From a virus: a stretch of 30,181 bases of DNA. The translations under genes were made by a program, and so were the position numbers. The DNA is taken from the IMG/VR virus record IMGVR_UViG_3300035698_010635, positions 1 through 30,181 of that record. The stretch is one strand, 5' to 3'. Shown in pieces: positions 1-7,570 of this stretch. The notes beneath the pieces are model-generated. The model was not told where the DNA came from and made no database searches. It worked only from the letters and a program-made list of their open reading frames with translations. Numbering within the stretch: position 1 is the first letter of the stretch; every line of letters begins with the position of its first letter.

Positions 1-2
1 AA

Positions 3-1172
3 GCATATGACACTGATGGTACAGTGTTAGCTAGTGGTACAGTAGAGACATATATTACAGGTACTTCAAGTACTAAGAACTCGTACACGACTGCCGCAGA
101 AGCAGGTACGGCTACCTCATTTACATTAGATGCTAATGGTGAGGCAGTACGCTACTTCGAAACAGACGTAGCTTATAAGATTATTATTAAAGACAGCAGT
201 GGTACGACAGTACGTACGGTAGATCCCTACCGACCTATCGCAGTATATGCATCATTAGATCAAGACTTAGACGTCAATGGTAACAGTATAGTTTCCAGTA
301 GTGCTGGTGACATAGCTATCACACCTCATACTACAGGTGATGTTATATTAGATGGCCTTAAATGGCCACAAGCTGATGGTACTACTGGACAAGTGCTTAA
401 GACAGATGGCTCAGCACAGACCTCATGGACAACACAAGGTACTGATGTTGTTAACGATGCATCCCCACAGTTAGGTGGTGATTTAGATGCTAACTCGTAT
501 GACATACAGTTCGATGATAACACAGGTATCGATGATGATGCAGGCAACGAGCAAATAGTCTTTCAGAAGACTGCTAGTGCAGTAAATCAGATTGATATCA
601 CGAACGCCGTTACAGGCACAGGGCCTACTATAGCAGCCACAGGCGGTGATAGTAATATACCCCTCAATATAGACCCTAAAGGCACAGGAGCTGTCACTAT
701 AGATGGTCTAGCGTACCCTACAGCAGATGGATCAGCTAATGATGTCGTTAAGACGGATGGAGCTGGTACCTTATCGTTGGGTAGTGTCACAGTAGCGGCC
801 TCTCAAGCAGAGATGGAAGCAGCAGCTTCTACTACAGTATTTGCCACGCCTGAGAACTTACATTACCACCCTGCAGCAGCTAAAGCATGGTGCGTGTTCA
901 ATAATGCTGGTGCTCTACTATCCTCTTACAATGTAGATAGTGTAGCAGATAATGGTACAGGTGATTTCACAATCACATGGTCAGTGACCTTCAGTGATAT
1001 TAACTTTCCAGTTACTGGTTCTGTTGTCAACTCAGGTGACCTCATCTTTCTACATAAAGTCAATGCGTCTACTACTACATCACAAGTATACTCTTGGGAT
1101 ATATCTGGTGGCGCACTAGGCGAGAGTGGTATCACATCTATCGCAGCTATCGCATACGGAGATCTTGCATAA
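3..1172 (+). CDS. Tail fibre protein (5' end outside window)
   Basis: The frame is open to the left edge, so the gene starts upstream; the GTG at 24 is only an internal codon. The 389 visible residues begin with a domain common at the N-terminus of phage fibres (AYDTDGT, then a YxTG/TSF repeat region, then YKIIIKDSSGT). Next come repeated blocks of the type ALDVNGNSI...GDI.ITP...DVILDGLKWP.ADG...VLKTDG, which occur at least twice (around residues 85-140 and 205-255) and look like shaft repeats. The last 95 or so residues, beginning AKAWCVFNNAG, resemble the small C-terminal domain found in many marine phage fibres. It probably forms a trimeric receptor-binding fibre. It overlaps the next, related gene by one base (TAATG), implying coupled translation. 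Fibre identity is confident; receptor and exact tail position are unknown. Confidence 0.8.
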   Translation, partial: AYDTDGTVLASGTVETYITGTSSTKNSYTTAAEAGTATSFTLDANGEAVRYFETDVAYKIIIKDSSGTTVRTVDPYRPIAVYASLDQDLDVNGNSIVSSSAGDIAITPHTTGDVILDGLKWPQADGTTGQVLKTDGSAQTSWTTQGTDVVNDASPQLGGDLDANSYDIQFDDNTGIDDDAGNEQIVFQKTASAVNQIDITNAVTGTGPTIAATGGDSNIPLNIDPKGTGAVTIDGLAYPTADGSANDVVKTDGAGTLSLGSVTVAASQAEMEAAASTTVFATPENLHYHPAAAKAWCVFNNAGALLSSYNVDSVADNGTGDFTITWSVTFSDINFPVTGSVVNSGDLIFLHKVNASTTTSQVYSWDISGGALGESGITSIAAIAYGDLA

Positions 1173-2356
1173 TGGCTAAGCTTGGACCTACACCTCTATT
1201 ACAATTACCGGACGCAGACAACGTCACGACGTACGAATCAGGCGCTTCTACTACGGTGCAAGCTACCTACTTCGATAGTAAACTGACAATAAAAAACCCC
1301 AACCCTATACAATTAGATTCTATTGAAGAAGCTAAGGTGTACATGGAAGAGGATACTCAATATAGATTTGTAATTAAGAATGCTTCAGGCACTACATTAC
1401 ATACGATAGATAACATTAATTCTATAGTAGATCCAGCCATACTTAATTCTGCTCTGGATGTGAACGGTAATAGCATAGTCTCAAGCTCTGCTGGAGATAT
1501 ACCTATCACTCCGGATGGGGATGGTCACATCATATTAGACGGACTCAATTGGCCTCGAGTAGATGGCCCTGCAGACTATGTGCTAGGCACAGACGGTGCG
1601 GGTACCTTATCATGGATTGCTAATGGTTCCTTCTGGTTACCAGACGCTACTCCCCAGTTAGGGGCAGCTCTGGACGCTAACAGTTATAGTATTAGATTCA
1701 AGAGCGGTGATGGTTTCCACGATGATAGTGGCAATGAATACCTAATCTTTAATACATCAACAAGCGCTGTTAACTATTTAGATATAACCAATGCGGCCAC
1801 GGGCAATGGTCCTACCATAGCAGCCGCTGGTTCTGATACAGATATTGCTTTCAATATTAATTCTAAGGGTAGTAACGTATACATAAGTAGCTTGAAGTAC
1901 CCCGCTAACGATGGCTCTAGTGATCAAGTACTACAAACAGATGGTAGTGGTAACCTAAGCTTTGGTGTCTACACAGCTGATTCAGCTTCGTCTGTAGAGA
2001 TCAAGAGTGCTTCTGGTAGTAAAGTAATATCACCATCTCTTATGCACAACAGTGAATTGATACCTAAAGCAGTATGTTTCAGTGCGTTCTCGGGACAGTA
2101 CCTATATAATATATCAAGCATCACTGCTGCTGGGTCACATCTACGCCTTAACTTTACTGAACCTATGTCGTCAGCTAACTACGCAGTAGAAGCTACTCAC
2201 TCCTCATTTGATCAGACTGGAGCGAATGGTGATAGATACATTATAGTCGAGTCTACCACAACTACGTACGTAGATATAAAGCTACGTAATATATCTAATT
2301 CAACATCCTATACCCCACACTACTATTCTGTAGTAGTATTAGGAGAGCTAGCCTGA
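1172..2356 (+). CDS. Second tail fibre protein, paralogue of the upstream gene
   Basis: A 394-residue protein. The start is the ATG at 1172 in the TAATG overlap; an earlier in-frame start would add 26 residues encoded inside the upstream gene and is unlikely. It repeats the upstream gene's plan: an N-terminal fibre domain (YRFVIKNASGTTLHTID), then LDVNGNSIVSSSAGDI and the ILDGLNWP/VLGTDGAGTLSW blocks, then TPQLGAALDANSYSIRF and NAATGNGPTIAAAGSDTDI. The C-terminal 95 residues also match in plan (PKAVCFSAFSG...) but are strongly diverged. The pair looks like a tandem duplication with the tip domain evolving fastest, as expected if the tips bind different host surface targets. It ends convergent with groEL. 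Confidence 0.8.
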   Translation: MAKLGPTPLLQLPDADNVTTYESGASTTVQATYFDSKLTIKNPNPIQLDSIEEAKVYMEEDTQYRFVIKNASGTTLHTIDNINSIVDPAILNSALDVNGNSIVSSSAGDIPITPDGDGHIILDGLNWPRVDGPADYVLGTDGAGTLSWIANGSFWLPDATPQLGAALDANSYSIRFKSGDGFHDDSGNEYLIFNTSTSAVNYLDITNAATGNGPTIAAAGSDTDIAFNINSKGSNVYISSLKYPANDGSSDQVLQTDGSGNLSFGVYTADSASSVEIKSASGSKVISPSLMHNSELIPKAVCFSAFSGQYLYNISSITAAGSHLRLNFTEPMSSANYAVEATHSSFDQTGANGDRYIIVESTTTTYVDIKLRNISNSTSYTPHYYSVVVLGELA

Positions 2357-2364
2357 TATGTTTA

Positions 2365-2397
2365 GATATCACTAGCCCCCTGGTGTCTCTAGATATC
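2365..2397. terminator. Hairpin between convergent fibre and groEL genes
   Basis: A stem CACTAG/CTGGTG with one G-T wobble and a CCCC loop lies at 2370-2385. It is flanked on both sides by GATATC, which extends the symmetry. The hairpin fills the 39-base gap between two converging genes, where a bidirectional terminator is expected. There is no T-run on either side, so it is not a textbook intrinsic terminator. Function is inferred from position. Confidence 0.4.
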
Positions 2398-4012
2398 AAC
2401 TATCATCCTTGAAATCAGTTACAATCACGGCCTCGGTCGTAAGCAATAACGTCGCAACACTAGCGGCGTTTTTTAATGCCTGTTTAAGAACCAAAGCTGG
2501 ATCGATAACCCCAGCTGTCACTAAGTTCTCGTACTCACCGTTAGCTGCATTGAATCCTTGCTCTACCATAGGTAACCCTAAGGTTTCCTGCACTACAAGC
2601 ATAGGTTCATACCCAGAGTTCTTAGCTATCTGTGCTAAAGGTGTAGTCAGTGCTTTACCTACGATTTTAACGCCAGCTGCCTCATCTGCGTTGGATCCCT
2701 TCATATCTTTGAGGATATGTGACGCTTTGACGTATAAACTGCCACCTCCCGGAACAAATCCTTCTGAGGATGCCGCCTGCACGGCGAAAACAGCGTCGTC
2801 TATGCGATCCTTAGCCTCTCTCATTTCGAGCTCTGTAGAGCCTCCAGCGCGGATTACAGCGATTCCGCCTATAAGCTTAGATATACGGCCCTGTAAGTAG
2901 GGTTTTAGACGTTCTGCACCTGCAACGTCCTTCATCTTCTCCATATAGTCTCGTAACTGAGAGATTCTATTCTTAACGTCCTTCTTACTGCCTGCACCAC
3001 CTACAATAGTAGTATCGTTACGCGTTACTACGATACGCTTAGCTGTGCCCAGGTGTTCTAACTTACATGACCTAGCATCGACACCAGTGTTAGGACCTAG
3101 TACGGTAGCTCCTGTGAGAGCTGCCAGATCTTTAGCTAACTCAGTACCATCTTCTTCGAACCCCATAGGAAATGGAGTAGCACATACTTTAATAGTACCT
3201 TGCATGTTGTTAATAGCAAGTGCGTTGACTACCTCTGGTTCATACTTATCTACAATCAGTAGGAGAGGGCGTCCCGTAGGAGCTATCTCATTCAGGATAT
3301 CTTTAAGCTCATGTATGGTATGTATCTTATAGTCTACCAACATAATGTAAGCATCCTCATACTCCACACGCATGTTCCTTTGATTGGTTACAAAATAAGG
3401 TGAGGCAAAGCCTTCTTCATAGCGTAGTCCTTCGACGTACTCTATACTGGTCTCCCCCTGCCTCCCCATCTCTACGGTGATAGCTGCATCTTCGCCTAGC
3501 TTATGCTTAGCGGTTGCAATCATCTCACCTAACCTCTTATCAGAGTTAGCTGATATAGTAGCTACCTGCGTTAACTCTTTCTTAGTCTTGCACGGTCGTG
3601 CGTGCTCATCGATAAACTTATCTACTTCAAGGACTGCCTTATCAATACCCTTCTTGACATTGACAACGTTAGCACCTGATGCTATGGCCTTCTTACCTTC
3701 ATTAAAGATAGCCCTAGCTAATACAGTAGCTGTAGTGGTACCATCCCCTGCTATCTCAGCTGTTCGCTGGGCAGCCTGGCGTACCATCTGTGCTCCTATG
3801 TTCTCAAAGGGATCTTCAAGTCTTTGTATAGACTTGGCTACAGTCACGCCATCTTTAGTAACAGCGAAGGCTCCTGGACCTGGCTCGAAGGCTACGTGCC
3901 TACCGCCTGGTCCTAAGGTAACCTCCACAGCGTCCGCTAATAAGTTAACACCCTTGGATATCTTCTCTCTAGCGTCATCGTCAAACTTAACTTCTTGGTG
4001 TGGTCTCTTCAT
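2396..4012 (-). CDS. groEL: GroEL-type (group I) chaperonin
   Basis: 538 residues, close to the usual 540-550. It aligns by eye with bacterial GroEL throughout. The ATP-site motifs TLGPGGR (32-38), KDGVTVAK (53-60) and GDGTTTATV (89-97) are intact. The equatorial/intermediate segment RIDDAVFAVQAASSEGF with the catalytic aspartate (about 405) is followed by PGGG (421-424). The Gly-Gly-Met C-terminal tail of many bacterial GroELs is absent; it ends TDFKDDS. The start follows an AGGAGA ribosome site and overlaps the upstream gene by ATGA. It is the last gene of the long leftward unit. No GroES homologue is recognisable in the window, so it either uses the host GroES or works without one, as proposed for some other phage chaperonins. 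The likely role is folding phage proteins such as capsid, or stabilising polymerase. Confidence 0.97.
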   Translation of the reverse strand: MKRPHQEVKFDDDAREKISKGVNLLADAVEVTLGPGGRHVAFEPGPGAFAVTKDGVTVAKSIQRLEDPFENIGAQMVRQAAQRTAEIAGDGTTTATVLARAIFNEGKKAIASGANVVNVKKGIDKAVLEVDKFIDEHARPCKTKKELTQVATISANSDKRLGEMIATAKHKLGEDAAITVEMGRQGETSIEYVEGLRYEEGFASPYFVTNQRNMRVEYEDAYIMLVDYKIHTIHELKDILNEIAPTGRPLLLIVDKYEPEVVNALAINNMQGTIKVCATPFPMGFEEDGTELAKDLAALTGATVLGPNTGVDARSCKLEHLGTAKRIVVTRNDTTIVGGAGSKKDVKNRISQLRDYMEKMKDVAGAERLKPYLQGRISKLIGGIAVIRAGGSTELEMREAKDRIDDAVFAVQAASSEGFVPGGGSLYVKASHILKDMKGSNADEAAGVKIVGKALTTPLAQIAKNSGYEPMLVVQETLGLPMVEQGFNAANGEYENLVTAGVIDPALVLKQALKNAASVATLLLTTEAVIVTDFKDDS

Positions 4013-4284
4013 TCGTATTCTCCTGTATCTATTACTTCAAATCCAAATCGTTCACAATCTTTTACTACAGTATCCATAAAATATTCTCTATGATTTTGTA
4101 ATTCAACTTGTAACTCATCAAATAAATGATCTATATGTACACGTGATGCTTTGACTGTCAATATATGTGATTCAAAATCATCACTGAAATCTACATCTGA
4201 TGCTCTATACTTGAATTTAAAAACATCTAGCGCCTCGGTCGGAATTAACTCAAAAGTACATGTTCTAATCGGTTTCATACTCAT
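4009..4284 (-). CDS. Hypothetical 91-residue protein upstream of groEL
   Basis: Not recognised. It is acidic overall with alternating hydrophobic positions (FELIPTEALDVFKFKYRASDVDF, here only described) and no membrane segment or cysteine cluster besides two isolated cysteines. It overlaps groEL by ATGA and the exonuclease gene upstream by four bases, so it is translationally linked to groEL. Position and size are those of groES in bacteria, but the Gly-Gly-Ile-Val-Leu mobile loop of GroES is absent. A highly diverged co-chaperonin, as T4 gp31 is, cannot be excluded. Confidence 0.75.
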   Translation of the reverse strand: MSMKPIRTCTFELIPTEALDVFKFKYRASDVDFSDDFESHILTVKASRVHIDHLFDELQVELQNHREYFMDTVVKDCERFGFEVIDTGEYE

Positions 4285-5075
4285 GCTCCTATCTTACCAA
4301 TTGTGCCCTTCATGCTGACAGGTGCCTTACCTGCATGACCATGATGGCTGTTACAATAAAAGTTCTGATACGTTGTCTTGCCTGAGACACGTGTACCATT
4401 CTTCCTGACATCTTCACTACCACAGTTAGTACATGCACGCATACCTAACTTGGTTGCAGCATTAAACTTAGGCTTACAGTGAGCAATACAATGGTTCCAT
4501 AAGGCACGTGTATCCACGATGTCCTTCTTACCATATGTGCACATCTTCTTGAGAGATTTCTCTCCCTGCTCGGGGCAACGAGTAATGATGTCGATCCAAT
4601 CTTGGAAACACATCTTCATCTTGCCACCTAGCCCTAGCTCTTCAGAGAAATAGTCTAGAGTGTATGATGGTAGGTAAAAGTACTTACGCATCTGCTTCTC
4701 TAAATCATCTGTCATCTCCATGAACTCAGGGAAAGCATCTAAGCCTTCATACATACGTACGCTATTCAGATGCTTGTTGTCAAACCTATCTGAATTCTTA
4801 CCTATGATCACGTCAGGGTTGTATTCTCGTACAATAGTGTCAAAATCTGACACTACCCTGGCAGTATCCTGCTCCTGGAAGTCCCAGCTTATAACTTTAG
4901 CTGGCTTACCATCGTTGAAACAATAGGTAATACATATGATACCATAGCGAGTATGGCCCTTCATAAGTTGACCATGTCTTACGACCTGCTTGCCTGGTCT
5001 CCAGACCCATGCTGCCAAGGGGCTAGTTTCGATATCATAAAATAATATCCTCGGTTTATTCTTCAAACCACTCAT
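4281..5075 (-). CDS. DEDDy 3'-5' exonuclease with C-terminal zinc ribbon
   Basis: 264 residues from an ATG preceded by AGGAGATACCTA; a longer reading from 5237 would run through the upstream nuclease gene and is rejected. The N-terminal half has the RNase H-fold exonuclease motifs: FYDIETSPL (Asp14, Glu16), IIGKNSDRFDNKH (about 91-101, with the second metal-binding Asp) and YGKKDIVDT (Tyr181, Asp185), which makes it the Y-x3-D subclass related to the PolB proofreading domain. The C-terminus carries CTNCGSEDV...YCNSHHGH (Cys215, Cys218, Cys241 and His residues), a likely zinc ribbon. There is no polymerase domain. It sits beside other recombination nucleases, so a role in DNA processing or host DNA degradation is inferred. 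Confidence 0.85.
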   Translation of the reverse strand: MSGLKNKPRILFYDIETSPLAAWVWRPGKQVVRHGQLMKGHTRYGIICITYCFNDGKPAKVISWDFQEQDTARVVSDFDTIVREYNPDVIIGKNSDRFDNKHLNSVRMYEGLDAFPEFMEMTDDLEKQMRKYFYLPSYTLDYFSEELGLGGKMKMCFQDWIDIITRCPEQGEKSLKKMCTYGKKDIVDTRALWNHCIAHCKPKFNAATKLGMRACTNCGSEDVRKNGTRVSGKTTYQNFYCNSHHGHAGKAPVSMKGTIGKIGA

Positions 5076-5466
5076 TAGGTATCTCCTCTTTACTATATAG
5101 GAACCCGTGTTTATCACACCACTCACCATAAGTGGATTTGGCTCCTTTGAATAACTTCTGCTTCGGGTTCGTGAACACGAAACGTAAGTCCAAGTCAGGG
5201 TATTGATTCCTGACCATGATATGCTTCTGCCTGTCATGCACGGTGAAGCGACCCTTGGTCTCTATCACTATGCCGTTCTTCAAGACAAAGTCAGGCGTGT
5301 ACGTGCGGTTCTTAACCGGTTGTACAAACTTTATCTTCATTGTTTCGTACTTGACTGTCCTCTCTTTTGTCCGAATCTGATCGGCGATCCGTTCTTCGAG
5401 GCCACTTTTGAAACCAAGTGTACGCGCGACCTGTTCTTTCGTAAGGTGTTTAGATCTGGTTGCCAT
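5056..5466 (-). CDS. T7-type endonuclease I (Holliday junction resolvase)
   Basis: 136 residues from the ATG at 5466, preceded by GGAG. It matches T7 gp3 along its length. FKSGLEERIADQI contains Glu24, then Glu41, and TYTPDFVLKNGIVIETKG gives Asp59, Glu69 and Lys71. The D-x9-E-x-K spacing is identical to T7 Asp55/Glu65/Lys67. The C-terminal part (DLRFVF, STYGEWCDKHG, IPNEWF) also parallels gp3. It is expected to act as a dimer cutting branched DNA during replication, recombination or packaging, and to help break down host DNA. Unusually, its first 43 codons overlap the 3' end of the 5'-exonuclease gene in another frame. Its own end overlaps the DEDDy exonuclease by 20 bases. Confidence 0.93.
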   Translation of the reverse strand: MATRSKHLTKEQVARTLGFKSGLEERIADQIRTKERTVKYETMKIKFVQPVKNRTYTPDFVLKNGIVIETKGRFTVHDRQKHIMVRNQYPDLDLRFVFTNPKQKLFKGAKSTYGEWCDKHGFLYSKEEIPNEWFEE

Positions 5467-6215
5467 TCTACTCCATCCTGTCTTCTGATCCACAGCAGAT
5501 GAGCCATCTCCATGAAGTAATCTTCATCATGGATCGTTAGATATACATCGTATACATCTTGTATCATCTGTGTCTTATTGCCCTTGCAGGCGTCCATGAT
5601 AGCTGCTGCTTTCACTGGGCCTACTCCTTTTATCCCTATGATGTTATCGACAGCATCACCTGTCAACATCTGGGTACAAAACTTCTCGTAAGCCTGACGC
5701 TTCGAGACATAATATCGTTCATCCTTTACGAAGTTATAGTGCCACCCCGGTATCTGATCTAAGTCCTTGTCTATTGTTACTATTGTAGTGTTCTCTTTGG
5801 CCGGGAACATATGTCCGAACGGACTGTTGGGCCTGCCGAAGGATTCCCTCATCTGTGCTATGCCTAAGGCATCATCAGCTTCTAAGTAGCTTACCATGAC
5901 AGCATCGTGGTGCTCCACTAAGTACTCACGTATGGCGTCGAAATGTATAGGTCTTTCCCTCTTCCTATTACCTTTGTAGGGTTTAGTCTTAGCTATATTA
6001 TAACGAAAGTTAGTTCTATCATTACTAGATAAGAATATAGTTGTCTGGTACTGCTCCAGATCCTTTGCACCTACTGCGTTCTTATGATGTAGATTATTTA
6101 ACATCATCTTCACTGCTTGCAGTGCATGTGATACAGGTGGGTTGTCATCGTTACTTTGTACAGCATACCCTGCTCTGTACACAAAGATGTCACCATCGAT
6201 TAATAAATGTTTCAT
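5337..6215 (-). CDS. 5'-3' exonuclease / flap endonuclease (RNase H-like, T7 gp6 type)
   Basis: 292 residues. N-terminal LLIDGDIFVYRAGYA carries the first metal-binding aspartates (7, 9). SYLEADDALGIA gives the acidic EADD cluster, VTIDKDLDQIPG the third acidic site, and LTGDAVDNIIGIKGVGPVKA is the helix-3-turn-helix DNA-binding motif of the FEN/5'-exonuclease family. It probably removes RNA primers and degrades 5' ends during replication and recombination. The start overlaps the upstream stop in TAATG. The C-terminal 43 residues (basic, NTLRKNRSRVHL..., QKRGQSSTKQ) lie inside the endonuclease I reading frame for 130 bases, so this tail is a lineage-specific overprint or extension. Confidence 0.92.
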   Translation of the reverse strand: MKHLLIDGDIFVYRAGYAVQSNDDNPPVSHALQAVKMMLNNLHHKNAVGAKDLEQYQTTIFLSSNDRTNFRYNIAKTKPYKGNRKRERPIHFDAIREYLVEHHDAVMVSYLEADDALGIAQMRESFGRPNSPFGHMFPAKENTTIVTIDKDLDQIPGWHYNFVKDERYYVSKRQAYEKFCTQMLTGDAVDNIIGIKGVGPVKAAAIMDACKGNKTQMIQDVYDVYLTIHDEDYFMEMAHLLWIRRQDGVEWQPDLNTLRKNRSRVHLVSKVASKNGSPIRFGQKRGQSSTKQ

Positions 6216-6685
6216 TACGGAGTTCCTATTGTCATGGCTGGTGAATAAAATACATATACTTTACCGTCTTCTAAGAAGTCGGCAGTAGATGAAGCGGGCG
6301 CTACTGATAGGTGTAGCATACCATAGGTTGAGCTAAATCTTCTATCGCCATTCTGCATGTAGCTCTTCCACTTAGGTAACCATTTAATAACTGCCTGGTT
6401 AAGTTCGGTAGCGGTATTCTTAGTCACTACTATATCGGATATCGATATATTTGCAGCGAAGGGATCAATGCCTTTCTTGTTCTTCAGTTGCTTAGTAACA
6501 TACCTCTGGAACTTAGCCCAAGGACAGTGGTCATCTTTCTTAGATTTACTATGAAATCTCTGTATAGTAGGGAGTTGGAATTCAAATAATATATCTTCCT
6601 TCACTCTCTTACTCGGTACACCAATGTCGTACTCAACACCATCGCACCAGTAGTGTGAACTCTTCGCTGTTGCTATGTGCGTCAT
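6215..6685 (-). CDS. Hypothetical protein, 156 residues
   Basis: Not recognised. It has a lysine-rich central stretch (HSKSKKDDH, KQLKNKKG) and no signal peptide or membrane segment. Two aromatic-rich ends (SSHYWCDGVEYD, VYVFYSPAM) flank it. It starts after AGAGG and is coupled by TAATG to the 5'-exonuclease downstream, so it belongs to the recombination/replication part of the unit. Real by position and coupling; function unknown. Confidence 0.8.
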   Translation of the reverse strand: MTHIATAKSSHYWCDGVEYDIGVPSKRVKEDILFEFQLPTIQRFHSKSKKDDHCPWAKFQRYVTKQLKNKKGIDPFAANISISDIVVTKNTATELNQAVIKWLPKWKSYMQNGDRRFSSTYGMLHLSVAPASSTADFLEDGKVYVFYSPAMTIGTP

Positions 6686-6687
6686 AA

Positions 6688-6984
6688 TTATAACCTCTCT
6701 TTAATTGATTCGATTAACTCTTTAGCCTGAAAGACATTCTCTCGGATAGTCCAGTCATCATCTTCCCAGTACTGGTCTACAAAGTCTTGTAGATCTCTCT
6801 CGAATATCTCTAGAGAGTAGACATGGAAAAGATCTATGTTCTCTCTTAAGTATCCCATAAAGAAACTAGGGGCATAAGTCTTGCGGCCCAGTGAGTAGCG
6901 GAGACCCGCAGACATGAACAATCTCATGTCCGGGAACTCCTTTACCTTAAGTGCACGCTTGTTCTTAGAACGGAAGCTTGCCAT
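6688..6984 (-). CDS. Small hypothetical phage protein, 98 residues
   Basis: A strong AGGAGG ribosome site lies before the ATG at 6984, which sits inside the 3' end of the SSB-like gene (20-base overlap). The segment LRYSLGRKTYAPSFF (27-41) is of a type seen in small phage and prophage proteins of unknown role. The C-terminal half is acidic and aromatic (DQYWEDDDWTIREN). No catalytic motif can be named. Confidence 0.75.
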   Translation of the reverse strand: MASFRSKNKRALKVKEFPDMRLFMSAGLRYSLGRKTYAPSFFMGYLRENIDLFHVYSLEIFERDLQDFVDQYWEDDDWTIRENVFQAKELIESIKERL

Positions 6985-7549
6985 TGCTATCCTCCTTCAC
7001 CTCAGCTTTAGTCTCTACCTCAGCTTCGGCTGTCTTTACGGACTCGCCTACCGTGTCTATGCCTAGTGGTTCTACTATAAAGGCAGCAAACTTCTCTGCT
7101 AACTCTAACACCTCGTCGGCACTCTTAGCCACAGTCGCAGCAGCTGTGATAGCTGTAGCCCGTGCGATACGTGCAGTATCTTGCGTTGTATATCCCCCAC
7201 CACGTGGCTTAGATGATTTAAAACCACCACCGCCTCCGCCGCCGGAGCCTCCCCCACTAAAGCCACTAGACGTACCGGCAGATGATGCTGGTAGGATGTC
7301 GTTCACATTCCAGAACGCCCCCTTCTTCTCTAGTTGTAGTGTGACCTCTTGACCTGGCTTGTCTTCCAGACCTTTGATCTTACCGGCCAATTCCGGTTGG
7401 GTTTTAAGAACGGATTCATGTATACCTTTCTGTTGCGTTTTGCCGTCCGACTCGTACACTAACAGTGCTCCTCTGTAAGTTCCACCATCACGTTTTGTGA
7501 TGTCGGCCTCTGCTTGCACAGATATGAGCTTGATTAATTTATTTACCAT
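6965..7549 (-). CDS. Single-stranded DNA-binding-like protein
   Basis: 194 residues. The first 90 or so are beta-rich with the look of an OB fold (EADITKRDGGTYRG, VTLQLEKKGAFWNVNDI). A flexible Ser/Gly linker with a run of seven glycines (about 97-112) follows, then an Ala-rich helical part (RIARATAITAAATVA), and finally an acidic tail ending EDSNGKLPF. Bacterial SSBs end in an acidic -PF tip that recruits partners, and T7 gp2.5 also has an acidic tail, so the plan fits a phage SSB. Unlike standard SSB, a 60-residue helical segment sits between linker and tip. It lies between SpoVR and the nuclease genes. The SSB call rests on architecture, not on a conserved core motif. Confidence 0.65.
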   Translation of the reverse strand: MVNKLIKLISVQAEADITKRDGGTYRGALLVYESDGKTQQKGIHESVLKTQPELAGKIKGLEDKPGQEVTLQLEKKGAFWNVNDILPASSAGTSSGFSGGGSGGGGGGGFKSSKPRGGGYTTQDTARIARATAITAAATVAKSADEVLELAEKFAAFIVEPLGIDTVGESVKTAEAEVETKAEVKEDSNGKLPF

Positions 7550-7570
7550 GGTACTATTACCTCTCTGTTG

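Noticed and set aside
3477-4079. Plus-strand frame of 200 codons opposite groEL
   Set aside because: Mirror frame of a strongly conserved gene; composition (Ser, Leu, Ala rich) is that of an antisense shadow, and it has no independent support.
4009-4284. GroES assignment for the gene upstream of groEL
   Set aside because: Position fits, but there is no mobile loop or other GroES signature; left as hypothetical and listed as a test.
6978-7352. Plus-strand frame with a proline run opposite the SSB-like gene
   Set aside because: The proline run is just the complement of the polyglycine linker codons.
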